A stretch of 64,000 nucleotides of DNA from an uncultured Acetatifactor sp. (lineage in GTDB: Bacteria > Bacillota > Clostridia > Lachnospirales > Lachnospiraceae): contig CAJTXE010000001.1 of NCBI GenBank assembly GCA_910580225.1, positions 248,809 to 312,808 on the forward strand, read 5' to 3'. Numbering within the stretch: position 1 is the first letter of the stretch; every line of letters starts with the position of its first letter. The notes under the pieces were generated by a model. It saw only the letters and a list, made by a program, of their open reading frames with translations. It did not search any database and was not told the origin of the DNA. Made by a program: the position numbers and the translations under genes. Positions 44,046-52,411 of the stretch are shown one piece after another.

Positions 44046-45508
44046 TAATCTACGCAGACGCTGTTTTTATGATAATACTGCGCTACCTTCCGATTGGTCT
44101 CATCTTCCGGGCTGCCGCCGAAATCGCCCACATAGAGCATTTCCGGCTGGTGTTCATAGGGGAGAAAGACCACATCCCGGATTCGGTCATCTTCCAGGAT
44201 CCGAAGCCGTTCCTGATATTCCAGCTCATAGGCGGCGGCTTCTCCTCCTGTCAGCAGCGCAACTGCCTTGCCCGCTGTTGTCTCGGCAAGGTTTTTGACC
44301 GTCTGGATACCTGTAAAGAGAAAGAAGATCAGAAATGCTGCTCCAGTGAGCAGCTTCTTTTTTTCGGCAGAAAAAGCAGCAGTACATCTGTGGCTGAGCA
44401 GCTGACATACATATCCCAGAATATAGGTATAAGCGCCGACAACAAATAATACACAACTGTAGTATACGATGGCAGCCACTCTGGCTGGCCCGGTGGAATT
44501 CATGGTATAAAAGGTAGGACAGGACATGGAGCAGAACACCCCGTATCCCAGCCCCAGGACCGCCGCCGGCCAGCGGAACCGGAAGGAGGTACGGGAAAAG
44601 GTTTTCCATAAAAAGGGAGTGAGAAGAAGGAGAGATAAAAACAGCCATCCGCTGCTCCAGGCTCTTATGTAGTAAAAGCCCTGGAGAAGGGATTTCACTA
44701 TGGCTTTCCAGGCCGGGATACTCCACATGCCTTCTTTGCGGGCCTGATTTCCGGGAGCAAGTACGTTGATCAGGAAGCAAAGCAGTGCAGTGAGCCAGAT
44801 TGCCGTGATTCCCAGTGCCTGTGTTTTTTTCTTCCGCAGGAGCAGCAAAAGCGCCAGTCCGGCAATCAGGAGCAATGCCGGGAGCATGGAGACATAATTG
44901 CCGCCTGCCAGAAAGACAGCCAGAACCAGCATCACCGGAATATGATGCCGTTTCGGCTGCAGCGAGTAACGCAGAGCCATTCCAAGGAAAATAAGCGTGA
45001 GAGAATAATACCCCGTATAGTACATACTGCCGTTATACCAGAAGAAACTTTCTCCCTGAAAGGGGACGGTCTGTACCCATAGCAGCACCATCAGGGCAGA
45101 GAGAATCAGCCACAGGCTGCGGGTACCTTTCCACAGAGAACAAACCACCGGTTTCAGCAGATAAAAGACAGAACCGGTGAGCAGAAGCAGGATTACGGAT
45201 GTTACACAGCGATAAGCACGATAATCAAAGAGATTGGGAGGAAGATACATAAGCAGCATGGCGGAATAGCTGCCCTGCCATCTCTCATACTGCAGAGCGA
45301 CGCCTCTGACTGCTTCTTCCAGGAGCCGGCGTATGCTGCCGGTCTCTTCCCATACGATTCTCGTCTCCGCCCCATAATAATAATCGTCACCTGTAGGATG
45401 GTTGTATCTGCCCAGATACATCACGGGCAGAAGTCCTGCGGCCATGAGAAAGAGCAGAATGTAAGCTGCCAGTTTTTCCGCCGGAGGCCGGCTGATTTTT
45501 TTAAACAT
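44033..45508 (-). CDS. DUF6056-type polytopic membrane protein
   Basis: This 491-residue protein has about ten membrane helices. The early motif YNHPTGDDYYYGAETRIVW, with adjacent Asp residues in the first outer loop, and QGSYSAMLLMYLPP and FFWYNGSMYYTGYYSLTLI later, match the DUF6056 group found with surface polysaccharide genes. This resembles GT-C enzymes (GDD in the first loop), but the donor and acceptor are unknown. The start at 45508 (MFKKISRPP) follows GGAG; the open frame upstream overlaps other signals. It is convergent with the ArnT-like gene. Confidence 0.65.
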   Translation of the reverse strand: MFKKISRPPAEKLAAYILLFLMAAGLLPVMYLGRYNHPTGDDYYYGAETRIVWEETGSIRRLLEEAVRGVALQYERWQGSYSAMLLMYLPPNLFDYRAYRCVTSVILLLLTGSVFYLLKPVVCSLWKGTRSLWLILSALMVLLWVQTVPFQGESFFWYNGSMYYTGYYSLTLIFLGMALRYSLQPKRHHIPVMLVLAVFLAGGNYVSMLPALLLIAGLALLLLLRKKKTQALGITAIWLTALLCFLINVLAPGNQARKEGMWSIPAWKAIVKSLLQGFYYIRAWSSGWLFLSLLLLTPFLWKTFSRTSFRFRWPAAVLGLGYGVFCSMSCPTFYTMNSTGPARVAAIVYYSCVLFVVGAYTYILGYVCQLLSHRCTAAFSAEKKKLLTGAAFLIFFLFTGIQTVKNLAETTAGKAVALLTGGEAAAYELEYQERLRILEDDRIRDVVFLPYEHQPEMLYVGDFGGSPEDETNRKVAQYYHKNSVCVDYQGD

Positions 45509-45635
45509 GTTCCCCGCTCCATTTCCCCAGTTCTCCGTATGGCCGTCCGGGGGAAATGGGGGGATCCCTGTACCGGATTGCGGGAATGGGAGCACCCTTG
45601 CGCCGTATTCGGCTGGGAGAAGCTGTTTTTCTTTC

Positions 45636-45664
45636 AGTATAACCTATTTGCGGGGCAGATACAA
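45636..45664 (-). promoter_or_regulatory. Promoter of the DUF6056-type gene
   Basis: Minus strand: TTGTAT (45664-45659), 17 bases, TATACT (45641-45636), about 130 bases before the start at 45508. Confidence 0.6.
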
Positions 45665-45704
45665 CCATATTTATGCAGGATTCCAAAGGGAGGGCACAAC
45701 AGAT

Positions 45705-46355
45705 TCAGGCCACATACAGATACATGAAGATAAAATGGCATACACTGCCGGCCATGACAAACAGGTGAAACACTTCATGAGAGCCGAAATCTTTGTGTCT
45801 GGTATTGAACAGGGGGAGTTTCAGGGCATAGATAATACCGCCTGCCGTGTAGATGATCCCTCCCGACAGCAGCCAGAGGAAAGCAGCCATACACAGGGTG
45901 TCAAACAGCCGTCCGAACACAAACACACATACCCATCCCATGGCAATATAAATAATGGAAGAAAACCATTTGGGACAGGTAATCCAACATGCCTTGACCA
46001 GCATGCCCGCCAGTGCAATTCCCCAAACCAGTGCCAGCAGCGTGTATCCCACATCGCCGCCGAGTACAATAAGACAAACCGGCGTATAGGAACCTGCAAT
46101 CAATACAAAGATCATCATATGGTCCAGCTTGCGGAAGAGACGAAGATATCTCCCGGTCAGGTTCACGGAATGATAGGCGGCGCTGGCGCCGTAGAGCAGG
46201 ATCATGCTGGCCATAAAAATGGCCATGGCGGCGAAGTTTTTACCGTCGGAGGAAATTCCGGCCTTGACCAACAGCGGCACTGCCGCAAAGACAGCCAGCA
46301 TCATGCCGATAAAATGGGTGATAGCGCTTCCGGGTTCTCTGATTGTAATCTGCAT
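45705..46355 (-). CDS. Hemolysin III / PAQR-family membrane protein
   Basis: This 216-residue protein has seven predicted helices of the HlyIII/YqfA family. Conserved features are HFIGMMLAVFAAVPLLVKA, SAAYHSVNL, LDHMMIFVLIAGSYTP, and SHEVFHLFVMAGSVCHF near the C-terminus, which provides the two His of the family's metal site. The family name is historical; the function is membrane homeostasis or a metal-dependent activity, not shown here. AGGAGG lies seven bases before ATG 46355, so this start is preferred over ATG codons just upstream, which are too near. The promoter and a 17-bp palindrome lie upstream. Confidence 0.85.
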   Translation of the reverse strand: MQITIREPGSAITHFIGMMLAVFAAVPLLVKAGISSDGKNFAAMAIFMASMILLYGASAAYHSVNLTGRYLRLFRKLDHMMIFVLIAGSYTPVCLIVLGGDVGYTLLALVWGIALAGMLVKACWITCPKWFSSIIYIAMGWVCVFVFGRLFDTLCMAAFLWLLSGGIIYTAGGIIYALKLPLFNTRHKDFGSHEVFHLFVMAGSVCHFIFMYLYVA

Positions 46356-46459
46356 ATTCATACCTCCTGGCATACTTTATTCTATATTGTTTACATTCAT
46401 GCCTGAACTATACACAAGAGTGTGAAAAACGAGTTCGTATATTCGGGTGAATGCGACAT

Positions 46460-46476
46460 GTAGTTTTGAAAACTAC
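46460..46476 (-). promoter_or_regulatory. 17-bp palindromic operator before the hemolysin III gene
   Basis: GTAGTTTT-G-AAAACTAC is a perfect inverted repeat lying about ten bases past the -10 box of the minus-strand promoter, near the expected transcription start. Position and symmetry suggest a repressor site, for example of MarR type (inference). Confidence 0.55.
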
Positions 46477-46486
46477 TTCTGGAATA

Positions 46487-46515
46487 ATAGTATACCAGGA
46501 TCAGGAAAATGTCAA
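46487..46515 (-). promoter_or_regulatory. Promoter of the hemolysin III gene
   Basis: Minus strand: TTGACA (46515-46510), 17 bases, TACTAT (46492-46487). The -35 box begins three bases past the stop of the preceding minus-strand gene. Confidence 0.8.
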
Positions 46516-46517
46516 CC

Positions 46518-46784
46518 CTAATCTTCTTCGATGACCTGAATTTCCAGGTAGTCGAATTCGATGCTTTCTATAAAGTTATCCTGTGTAAAACGGGTTTTGC
46601 TGTGGCGCTTAAAGTCTGCTACAGTTTTATCCAGCCAGAGAGGCCGGCCCAGGTCAAACTGCACACATACCTCGTCCAGAGCCCGAAAGACCTTGTGGGT
46701 CCGGGTATCAGAGCTGTCGTCTCCGATACACGTATCCTGCAGCATACGGTTGTTTTTGAAAGTTCTTGCCCATAAACGAAACAT
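46518..46784 (-). CDS. Conserved hypothetical protein, 88 residues
   Basis: This small acidic, soluble protein begins MFRLWARTFKNNRMLQD and ends FDYLEIQVIEED. The pattern DTRTHKVFRALDEVC, RPLWLDKTV and RHSKTRFTQDNF is familiar from short hypothetical proteins widespread in Lachnospiraceae, so it is probably real. No function is known. AGGAACGGG precedes the start, and a good promoter lies upstream. The family is kept almost intact in length. Confidence 0.8.
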   Translation of the reverse strand: MFRLWARTFKNNRMLQDTCIGDDSSDTRTHKVFRALDEVCVQFDLGRPLWLDKTVADFKRHSKTRFTQDNFIESIEFDYLEIQVIEED

Positions 46785-46823
46785 AATCTTTTCCCGTTCC
46801 TGTTCTATAAATTTATCAGTTTC

Positions 46824-46852
46824 ATAGTAACCGTTTTTGGGCGGAAAGGCAA
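46824..46852 (-). promoter_or_regulatory. Promoter of the 88-residue protein gene
   Basis: Minus strand: TTGCCT (46852-46847), 17 bases, TACTAT (46829-46824), 40 bases before the start. Confidence 0.6.
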
Positions 46853-46923
46853 GGTGCAGATATGGTTTTGGAAAAAAGGATTAAAATTTTCCGATTTGGG
46901 TACATTTCTATTATCTTTTATGA

Positions 46924-46929
46924 TATAAT
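46924..46929 (+). promoter_or_regulatory. Probable -10 box of the alarmone synthetase gene
   Basis: TATAAT at 46924-46929 with an AT-rich upstream region but no good -35 box, about 75 bases before the start at 47004. Confidence 0.4.
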
Positions 46930-47003
46930 GATTTTGCTTAGCGGCCTCATGCCGGATGACAGACTGCCGGATGAATAGAAGGGCCCGTTTAGAAGGAGTT
47001 AAC

Positions 47004-47648
47004 ATGGAACTGAGAGAAGGCAACGGAGAGGGAATTGACAGCTGGAAGGAAGTGACCCTTATCTATAATGCTGCCCTCAAGATGATCACGACAAAGATGG
47101 AGATTTTGAACGATGAGTTTCAGCATGTACATCGCTATAACCCCATTGAGCATATCAAGGCCCGTATCAAGACTCCCGAGAGCATCGTGAAAAAGCTGAA
47201 GCGTGACGGACATGAATCTACGATTGATAATATGATAAAGTACATAAACGACATTGCCGGAATTCGGATTATCTGTTCCTTTACATCAGACATTTACAGA
47301 ATCGCGGATATGATCAGCGAGCAGCGTGATATCAGAGTGATTGCGGTGAAGGACTATATCACCTTTCCCAAGTCCAGCGGTTATAAAAGCTATCATATGA
47401 TTGTGACAGTGCCGGTATATCTGTCGGACCGGACGGTGGATACCAAGGTGGAGATCCAGATCAGGACGGTGGCGATGGATTTCTGGGCCAGCCTGGAGCA
47501 CAAGATACATTACAAATTTGAGGGGGATGCACCGGAGCATATCAGAACCGAATTGATCGAATGTGCGAAAATGGTATCTGATCTGGATGTCAGAATGCTG
47601 AAGCTGAACGAAGAACTTATTGCAATTGCCCATGAACGTATGTTATAA
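47004..47648 (+). CDS. Small alarmone synthetase, RelQ-type (p)ppGpp synthetase
   Basis: This 214-residue protein contains only the RelA/SpoT synthetase domain, with no hydrolase or regulatory domains. It would transfer pyrophosphate from ATP to GDP or GTP. Key segments are RIKTPESIVKKL (ATP binding), NDIAGIRIICSF, DYITFPKSSGYKSYHMIV with the GYKSYH motif that stacks on the guanine nucleotide, and KVEIQIRTVAMDFWASLEHK with the catalytic Glu. This is RelQ/YjbM-like. AAGGAG lies before ATG 47004; the frame open upstream is unsupported. It is probably induced at the transcriptional level in envelope stress (family knowledge). Confidence 0.92.
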   Translation: MELREGNGEGIDSWKEVTLIYNAALKMITTKMEILNDEFQHVHRYNPIEHIKARIKTPESIVKKLKRDGHESTIDNMIKYINDIAGIRIICSFTSDIYRIADMISEQRDIRVIAVKDYITFPKSSGYKSYHMIVTVPVYLSDRTVDTKVEIQIRTVAMDFWASLEHKIHYKFEGDAPEHIRTELIECAKMVSDLDVRMLKLNEELIAIAHERML

Positions 47649-47731
47649 ATTTATATTGGCTGGGGCATGACACGTAGGAGAAAAGGAAACACAGACAGGG
47701 AAAACATCCCAACGAGCCGGGAGGAAGACAA

Positions 47732-48367
47732 ATGGATCTGTTTATGGACAAGCTGTCTCAGAAATCGACAGCGGAGGAAATTATCAGGGCAAATATCGCA
47801 GCAGATGTGGAGGAGTTGAACAAATGGAAGCAGCAGGCTGCAGATTATGGTGAATGTCTGGCCCAAATGCACAAACTGGTGGACGAAGGCCTGACAAAAC
47901 TGGCCTGCAGCCAGGTGGAGTCGGTTGCAATCGGGGACCTGGTGGAAGAGAATGGAGACAGGATTCAGAAGCTCCAGGAAGACATGGAGAGCTTCAGGCA
48001 GTTTCTAAGGCAGCTGGAGGAGCGGCTCGGGAGCATGGATGCTTCGGTTAACGGACGCATGGAGGCCATTTCCCGGGTGCTGGAGGAGAAGCCGGAGGTT
48101 CTGCCTTCTGCGGAGTTCCTGGAAAGGCTGGATGTGCTGGAAGAGAATGTGCACAAGGAATGTGTGAAGGTATACCGCAATGTGCAGGCCGTGCTGGTGG
48201 AGGAGAGCGGCAAGCAGGGAGCAGATCTTGACAGCACCAAGTCTCATGTTAAGCGTGTGAAGAAAAAGGTCACGGCTGCAATGGTATTTTCCATTATGGC
48301 GATGGTGTTCGCACTGGCAGGACTTACGGTGCAGATTTTAAATCTCATGCATATACTGGTGTTTTAG
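47732..48367 (+). CDS. Coiled-coil protein with C-terminal membrane anchor
   Basis: This 211-residue protein is almost wholly helical. Residues 1-175 are rich in Glu, Lys and Gln with heptad-like spacing (IQKLQEDMESFRQFLRQLEE, LERLDVLEENVHKECVKVYR). A basic stretch KRVKKKVTA then leads into one membrane segment (about 183-207). The bulk would lie in the cytoplasm. No family was recognised. It follows the alarmone synthetase by 83 bases and may be cotranscribed. GGAGG lies before the start. The product may organise or tether other proteins (inference). Confidence 0.65.
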   Translation: MDLFMDKLSQKSTAEEIIRANIAADVEELNKWKQQAADYGECLAQMHKLVDEGLTKLACSQVESVAIGDLVEENGDRIQKLQEDMESFRQFLRQLEERLGSMDASVNGRMEAISRVLEEKPEVLPSAEFLERLDVLEENVHKECVKVYRNVQAVLVEESGKQGADLDSTKSHVKRVKKKVTAAMVFSIMAMVFALAGLTVQILNLMHILVF

Positions 48368-48452
48368 GACATGTTTGAAAATCATTCCCGCCCCGATGGG
48401 CAGGCGGCCGTAAGAAAAGGCCATGGGGCAGAAAGGCGGACAGATACAGACT

Positions 48453-49022
48453 ATGGCAAAAGAAATCTGGAAACCCGGTAATATGCTTTACCCGTTGCCG
48501 GTGGTGATGGTGAGCGTGGCCGACCGGGACGGTAAATACAATCTGATTACGATTGCATGGGCGGGGACAGTGTGTACGAACCCGCCCATGGTCAGCATCT
48601 CCGTCCGGCCGGAGCGGTATTCTTCTCCCATTTTGAAGGAAACAAGAGAATTTGTCATCAATCTGACGACAAGGCAGCTGGCGTATGCCACGGACTACTG
48701 CGGTGTGAAAAGCGGCAGGGATGTGGACAAGTTCCGTACGCTGGGGCTGACACCCGTACCGGCAGATCAGGTGAGGGCGCCGTTGCTGAAGGAGAGCCCG
48801 GTTAATATCGAGTGCAGAGTATCCCGGGTGCTGTCTTTGGGGTCTCACGATATGTTTCTTGCGGAAGTGGTGGGGGTTCATGCCGATGAAAAATATATGG
48901 ATGCCGGTCATAAATTCCGGTTGGACAGGGCGGAGCCGATTGTCTATTCCCATGGTTCCTACTATGTATGCGGAGAGCAGGTGGGAACGTTCGGGTACAG
49001 TGTGAAACGCCGACATGCATGA
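48453..49022 (+). CDS. Flavin reductase family protein
   Basis: This 189-residue protein is of the FMN-binding split-barrel type (flavoredoxin/Flr). It opens MAKEIWKPGNMLYPLPVVMV and continues NLITIAWAGTVCTNPPMVSISVRPERYS, the flavin-binding stretch, then EFVINLTT and GSHDMFLAEVVGVHAD. It reduces FMN with NAD(P)H or carries electrons. An upstream in-frame ATG at 48423 has a weak AAGG site and is an alternative start. It precedes the ligase-like gene by 15 bases. Confidence 0.85.
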   Translation: MAKEIWKPGNMLYPLPVVMVSVADRDGKYNLITIAWAGTVCTNPPMVSISVRPERYSSPILKETREFVINLTTRQLAYATDYCGVKSGRDVDKFRTLGLTPVPADQVRAPLLKESPVNIECRVSRVLSLGSHDMFLAEVVGVHADEKYMDAGHKFRLDRAEPIVYSHGSYYVCGEQVGTFGYSVKRRHA

Positions 49023-49037
49023 AGTGAGGAGGATGGT

Positions 49038-50624
49038 ATGAGACGAATCTCACAGAAGCTTTTCGCCAGAAGGACTCTGTATATTCTGTGTTTTATCGCC
49101 CTGAATCTGATCGAGTTTCTGCGTGCCACCCAGGCCGGGAATATCTGGAAGGCAGCTGCCAACTGTACCGGGCTGGTGATGATGGTATTGATTTTCAGTG
49201 CGCTGCCGTTAAAGGAACTGGTGGATCGGGTGAACGGCATCTATGTGTTGATCTGTGGAGCCGCCATGGTGGGAGTACATTTTTACTGGCTGTCCCACAG
49301 GGGAGAAATTCTGTGGGGGGAGATGCAGACAGCACTGCTGAATGTCTGCTGGATCGGAATTGCAGTCAGATATTTTTTCCGCAGAGTGGCGGTGGAGAAA
49401 ACACTGGCTTTCAGACCAGGGGCGGCCGGCTGGTTGTGGATTGCGCTTTCTATGCTGATGATTGCATCCCGTAGCGAACGATGGTGGCCGCTGTGGTTTT
49501 TTATGATGTTTGGATGCTTCTATCTGACAGACTATTCGGAGAAAGACAGAGAAGCACTTTGGGACAGTATGATGGACGGCACAATTCTGTCCTTTTTTCT
49601 GATACAGATCTATGCTTACGGATTCCGTCCCTATGACGAACTCCGGTATAAGGGCGCGTTCAGCAATTCAAATATGATGGCGCTTTATTATCTGATTGTG
49701 TATCTGATGTGTCTTTCCAGGCTGCACACGCTGGAACTGAGAAAGGCGGCCCGGGGCTGGAAGCTGTTTCTTCTGACCGGAGCAGGGGGGATGCTTTCCT
49801 TCCAGCTGTTTACCATGTGCAGGACGGCCTGGGTTGTTTCGTTTCTGGTCACGGCCCTGTATGGTTTCCTGGTGATGCGCAGGATATGGCAGATGAAATG
49901 GCGGGGAATTCTCTGTCGGGGGGCAGCTCTCTTTCTGGCCATGGTGATGACTTTTCTGCCCGTATATTATACAATACGCTGGCTTCCCACGATTCTGCAT
50001 TACAGAATCTGGTATGAGGGAGAATATTCGGTGGACACGGTGCATTCCTTTGATCCGCCGGATTCCGATAAGTATGTGAGTCTGGAGGAATTTCTGGATG
50101 CTCTGCTGGGCAGGATTCTGCGTACGCTGAAGATTGCAGGGCAGAACGATCCGCTGGCGCTGCATGCTCACGCCGCCGGAATTTCGGAGGATATGGAAAA
50201 GGTGGAGCTGGTGAAGGTGCCGTGGACGGAGGATATGGGGCTGCTTCAGCGGCTGACGATTTACAAGGCTTACTGGGATGATCTGAACTGGTTTGGGCAT
50301 GGACTGTCGGAAGGATACTATGTGATAGGGGATGGGGATTATTTTTCCCGACATGCCCAGAATCTGTGGCTGCAGATGGCTTATACCTATGGAATTCCGG
50401 CAGGGGTACTGTCAGTGGTGCTGCCTTTTGCACTGTTGTACAGACAGGGGAAATTTCTGTCGGGCGGGAGAAAAAATCCGTATGCGGTTCTGCCGTTTTT
50501 GGTTCTGTCGGTATTTCTTCTGTTCGGTTTGACTGAGATTGTATGGAATCCGGGGCAGCTGATTCTGTTCCTGGTTTTCTTTGTGCAGCATCCGCAGATG
50601 ACAAAAGTACAGGAGCCTGTATAA
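49038..50624 (+). CDS. O-antigen ligase/polymerase-like membrane protein
   Basis: This 528-residue protein has about 12 helices with one large outer loop (about 320-440), the layout of WaaL/Wzy proteins. The segment YKGAFSNSNMMALYYLIVYL, with an Asn-rich motif before a helix, resembles the O-antigen ligase signature, and FGHGLSEGYYVIGDGDYFSRHAQNLWL in the outer loop resembles the family's catalytic HxxxL region (HAQNLWLQ). It would polymerise or ligate a lipid-linked glycan. GAGGAGG precedes the start. It follows the flavin reductase closely and may be cotranscribed. Confidence 0.7.
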   Translation: MRRISQKLFARRTLYILCFIALNLIEFLRATQAGNIWKAAANCTGLVMMVLIFSALPLKELVDRVNGIYVLICGAAMVGVHFYWLSHRGEILWGEMQTALLNVCWIGIAVRYFFRRVAVEKTLAFRPGAAGWLWIALSMLMIASRSERWWPLWFFMMFGCFYLTDYSEKDREALWDSMMDGTILSFFLIQIYAYGFRPYDELRYKGAFSNSNMMALYYLIVYLMCLSRLHTLELRKAARGWKLFLLTGAGGMLSFQLFTMCRTAWVVSFLVTALYGFLVMRRIWQMKWRGILCRGAALFLAMVMTFLPVYYTIRWLPTILHYRIWYEGEYSVDTVHSFDPPDSDKYVSLEEFLDALLGRILRTLKIAGQNDPLALHAHAAGISEDMEKVELVKVPWTEDMGLLQRLTIYKAYWDDLNWFGHGLSEGYYVIGDGDYFSRHAQNLWLQMAYTYGIPAGVLSVVLPFALLYRQGKFLSGGRKNPYAVLPFLVLSVFLLFGLTEIVWNPGQLILFLVFFVQHPQMTKVQEPV

Positions 50625-50734
50625 CGGATTGGATTTGGGAGATACTGTCATTAAAAGGCCGTGCACCGGGCGAATGCCGGGGGCATCGGCCTGTGATAAC
50701 TGAAAAACAACGGAAAACAATCATTGGAAGACTT

Positions 50735-52309
50735 ATGAAAAAGAAAAAAAACGATTATAAAAAATACAAATTTACATATATTAAGACTACGCTGGGAACT
50801 CTCTTTTTGGGAATTCTGTTTCTGAAGGGATACACGCCTTTTCAGCCTACCGGAGAGAATTTTTTTCACATCCGGGTGAACGGTCAGGAGGTAGGCACAT
50901 TGGGAGACAGAGACAGGATAGAAGAGCTGCTTCTGCAGGCCCGGAAGAATGTGGCGGCGCTGGATGAAGAGCTGGTGTTCATGAAGGCGGATCTGGACAT
51001 CCGGGGGGAAGAAGTCCTATGGGGAGAGACGGATCGGGAGGAGGATGTACTCCTGAATATGGAAGAGGCCCTGAAAGGCAGTATCCAGGAAACCCTGCAT
51101 CGCTCCTATACGCTGAAGATCAATGAATATATCATCAATCTGGCCAGCCTGGAGGAGGTCCGCATGCTGCTTCAGGCGGCGTTGGACAAGTATGGCAGCG
51201 GAGGGACATTTTCCGTGGTGCTGAAGCGGGAAGAAGAGCGGGAATTCGGTGTTCTTACTGCGTCTGTGGCTGATATCAGACAGCAGGAGGGAGAAGAACG
51301 GAGCATAGGAATGGAAGGAGGTGTCCAGAGTTTCTTTGCGGATATCACAGGGGAACAGTCGGAATTACAGGAGCTTGACTTTGAGGATTATGACCTGGGA
51401 ATCCGGACTATGGATTTCGCGGAAGATGTGGAGATCGTGGAAACTTATCTGCCGGAAAGCCGTCTGACACCTGTGGAGGAAGCGATCAGTCTGGTCATTA
51501 TGGAGCAGGAGACTCCCAGTATCTATGAAGTGGTATCGGGAGATACGCTGTCTGAAATCTCCATCAAAGTGAACATTCCCATGGAGACAATCATTGCCAT
51601 GAATGATTCCCTGGAAGATGAAAACTCCATGATTCGAGTGGGTGATCAACTGCTGATCACGGTGCCGGAACCCGAACTGTCTGTCGCCAGAGTGGAAGAA
51701 GAGTATTATGAGGAAATATATGATGCGGATGTCATTTATATTGACAATGACAGCTGGTATACCACCGAGACGGTGGTGCGCCAGCAGCCTTCCGCAGGAT
51801 TCCGCAGGGTGGTGGCAGATGTATCTTATCTAAACGACAAAGAGGTAGGCAGGGAACTTCTCAAGGAGGAAGTAGTGATGGAGGCCGTGGCCAAGGTGGT
51901 GGAGCGGGGGACGAAGATACCGCCCACTTATATCAAACCTATCTCCGGGGGAAGGAAGAGCTCCGGATTCGGAAGGAGATCTGCTCCCAAGAGAGGCGCC
52001 AGCTCCTATCACAAGGGGATTGACTGGGCCACACCTACAGGTACGGCGGTCTATGCGTCCTGCGGAGGTACGGTTACCAAGGCCGGCTGGGGCAGCGGAT
52101 ACGGTTATGTCATCTATATTGACCATGAGGACGGTCGTCAGACCAGATACGGACATTTGAGCAAGGTTCTGGTATCTGCGGGCCAGCAGGTAAAGCAGGG
52201 AGAAAAGATTGCATTGAGCGGCAATACAGGCATCAGTACAGGGCCTCATATCCATTTCGAAATTCTGATAGGAGGAGTTCAGGTGGATCCCCTGAAATAT
52301 CTGGATTAG
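50735..52309 (+). CDS. Cell-wall peptidase with LysM, G5 and M23 domains
   Basis: This 524-residue protein would be exported and cut peptidoglycan. A short basic start leads to a membrane segment (TLGTLFLGILFLKGY). A region of about 230 residues without a named domain follows. A LysM module (YEVVSGDTLSEISIKVNIPM, IRVGDQLLI) binds glycan, and a G5 module follows (VVADVSYLNDKEVGRELLKE). The zinc M23 peptidase domain ends it: HKGIDWATPTGTAVYAS gives His and Asp ligands, and TGPHIHFEIL gives the HxH. The order LysM-G5-M23 is common in Clostridia. The start at 50735 has GGAAG upstream. Confidence 0.9.
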   Translation: MKKKKNDYKKYKFTYIKTTLGTLFLGILFLKGYTPFQPTGENFFHIRVNGQEVGTLGDRDRIEELLLQARKNVAALDEELVFMKADLDIRGEEVLWGETDREEDVLLNMEEALKGSIQETLHRSYTLKINEYIINLASLEEVRMLLQAALDKYGSGGTFSVVLKREEEREFGVLTASVADIRQQEGEERSIGMEGGVQSFFADITGEQSELQELDFEDYDLGIRTMDFAEDVEIVETYLPESRLTPVEEAISLVIMEQETPSIYEVVSGDTLSEISIKVNIPMETIIAMNDSLEDENSMIRVGDQLLITVPEPELSVARVEEEYYEEIYDADVIYIDNDSWYTTETVVRQQPSAGFRRVVADVSYLNDKEVGRELLKEEVVMEAVAKVVERGTKIPPTYIKPISGGRKSSGFGRRSAPKRGASSYHKGIDWATPTGTAVYASCGGTVTKAGWGSGYGYVIYIDHEDGRQTRYGHLSKVLVSAGQQVKQGEKIALSGNTGISTGPHIHFEILIGGVQVDPLKYLD

Positions 52310-52330
52310 TACAATCGAATACACGTTCTG

Positions 52331-52359
52331 TTTACAAATGAAAGAAAATATGGTAACAT
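52331..52359 (+). promoter_or_regulatory. Promoter of murA
   Basis: TTTACA (52331-52336), 17 bases, TAACAT (52354-52359). An in-frame ATG inside this -10 box cannot be the start, which supports the start at 52412. Confidence 0.65.
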
Positions 52360-52411
52360 GGCTTTTGTTGAAAAAAGGACAGGGGATGACCCTGGAGCAG
52401 AGGAAGATCAA

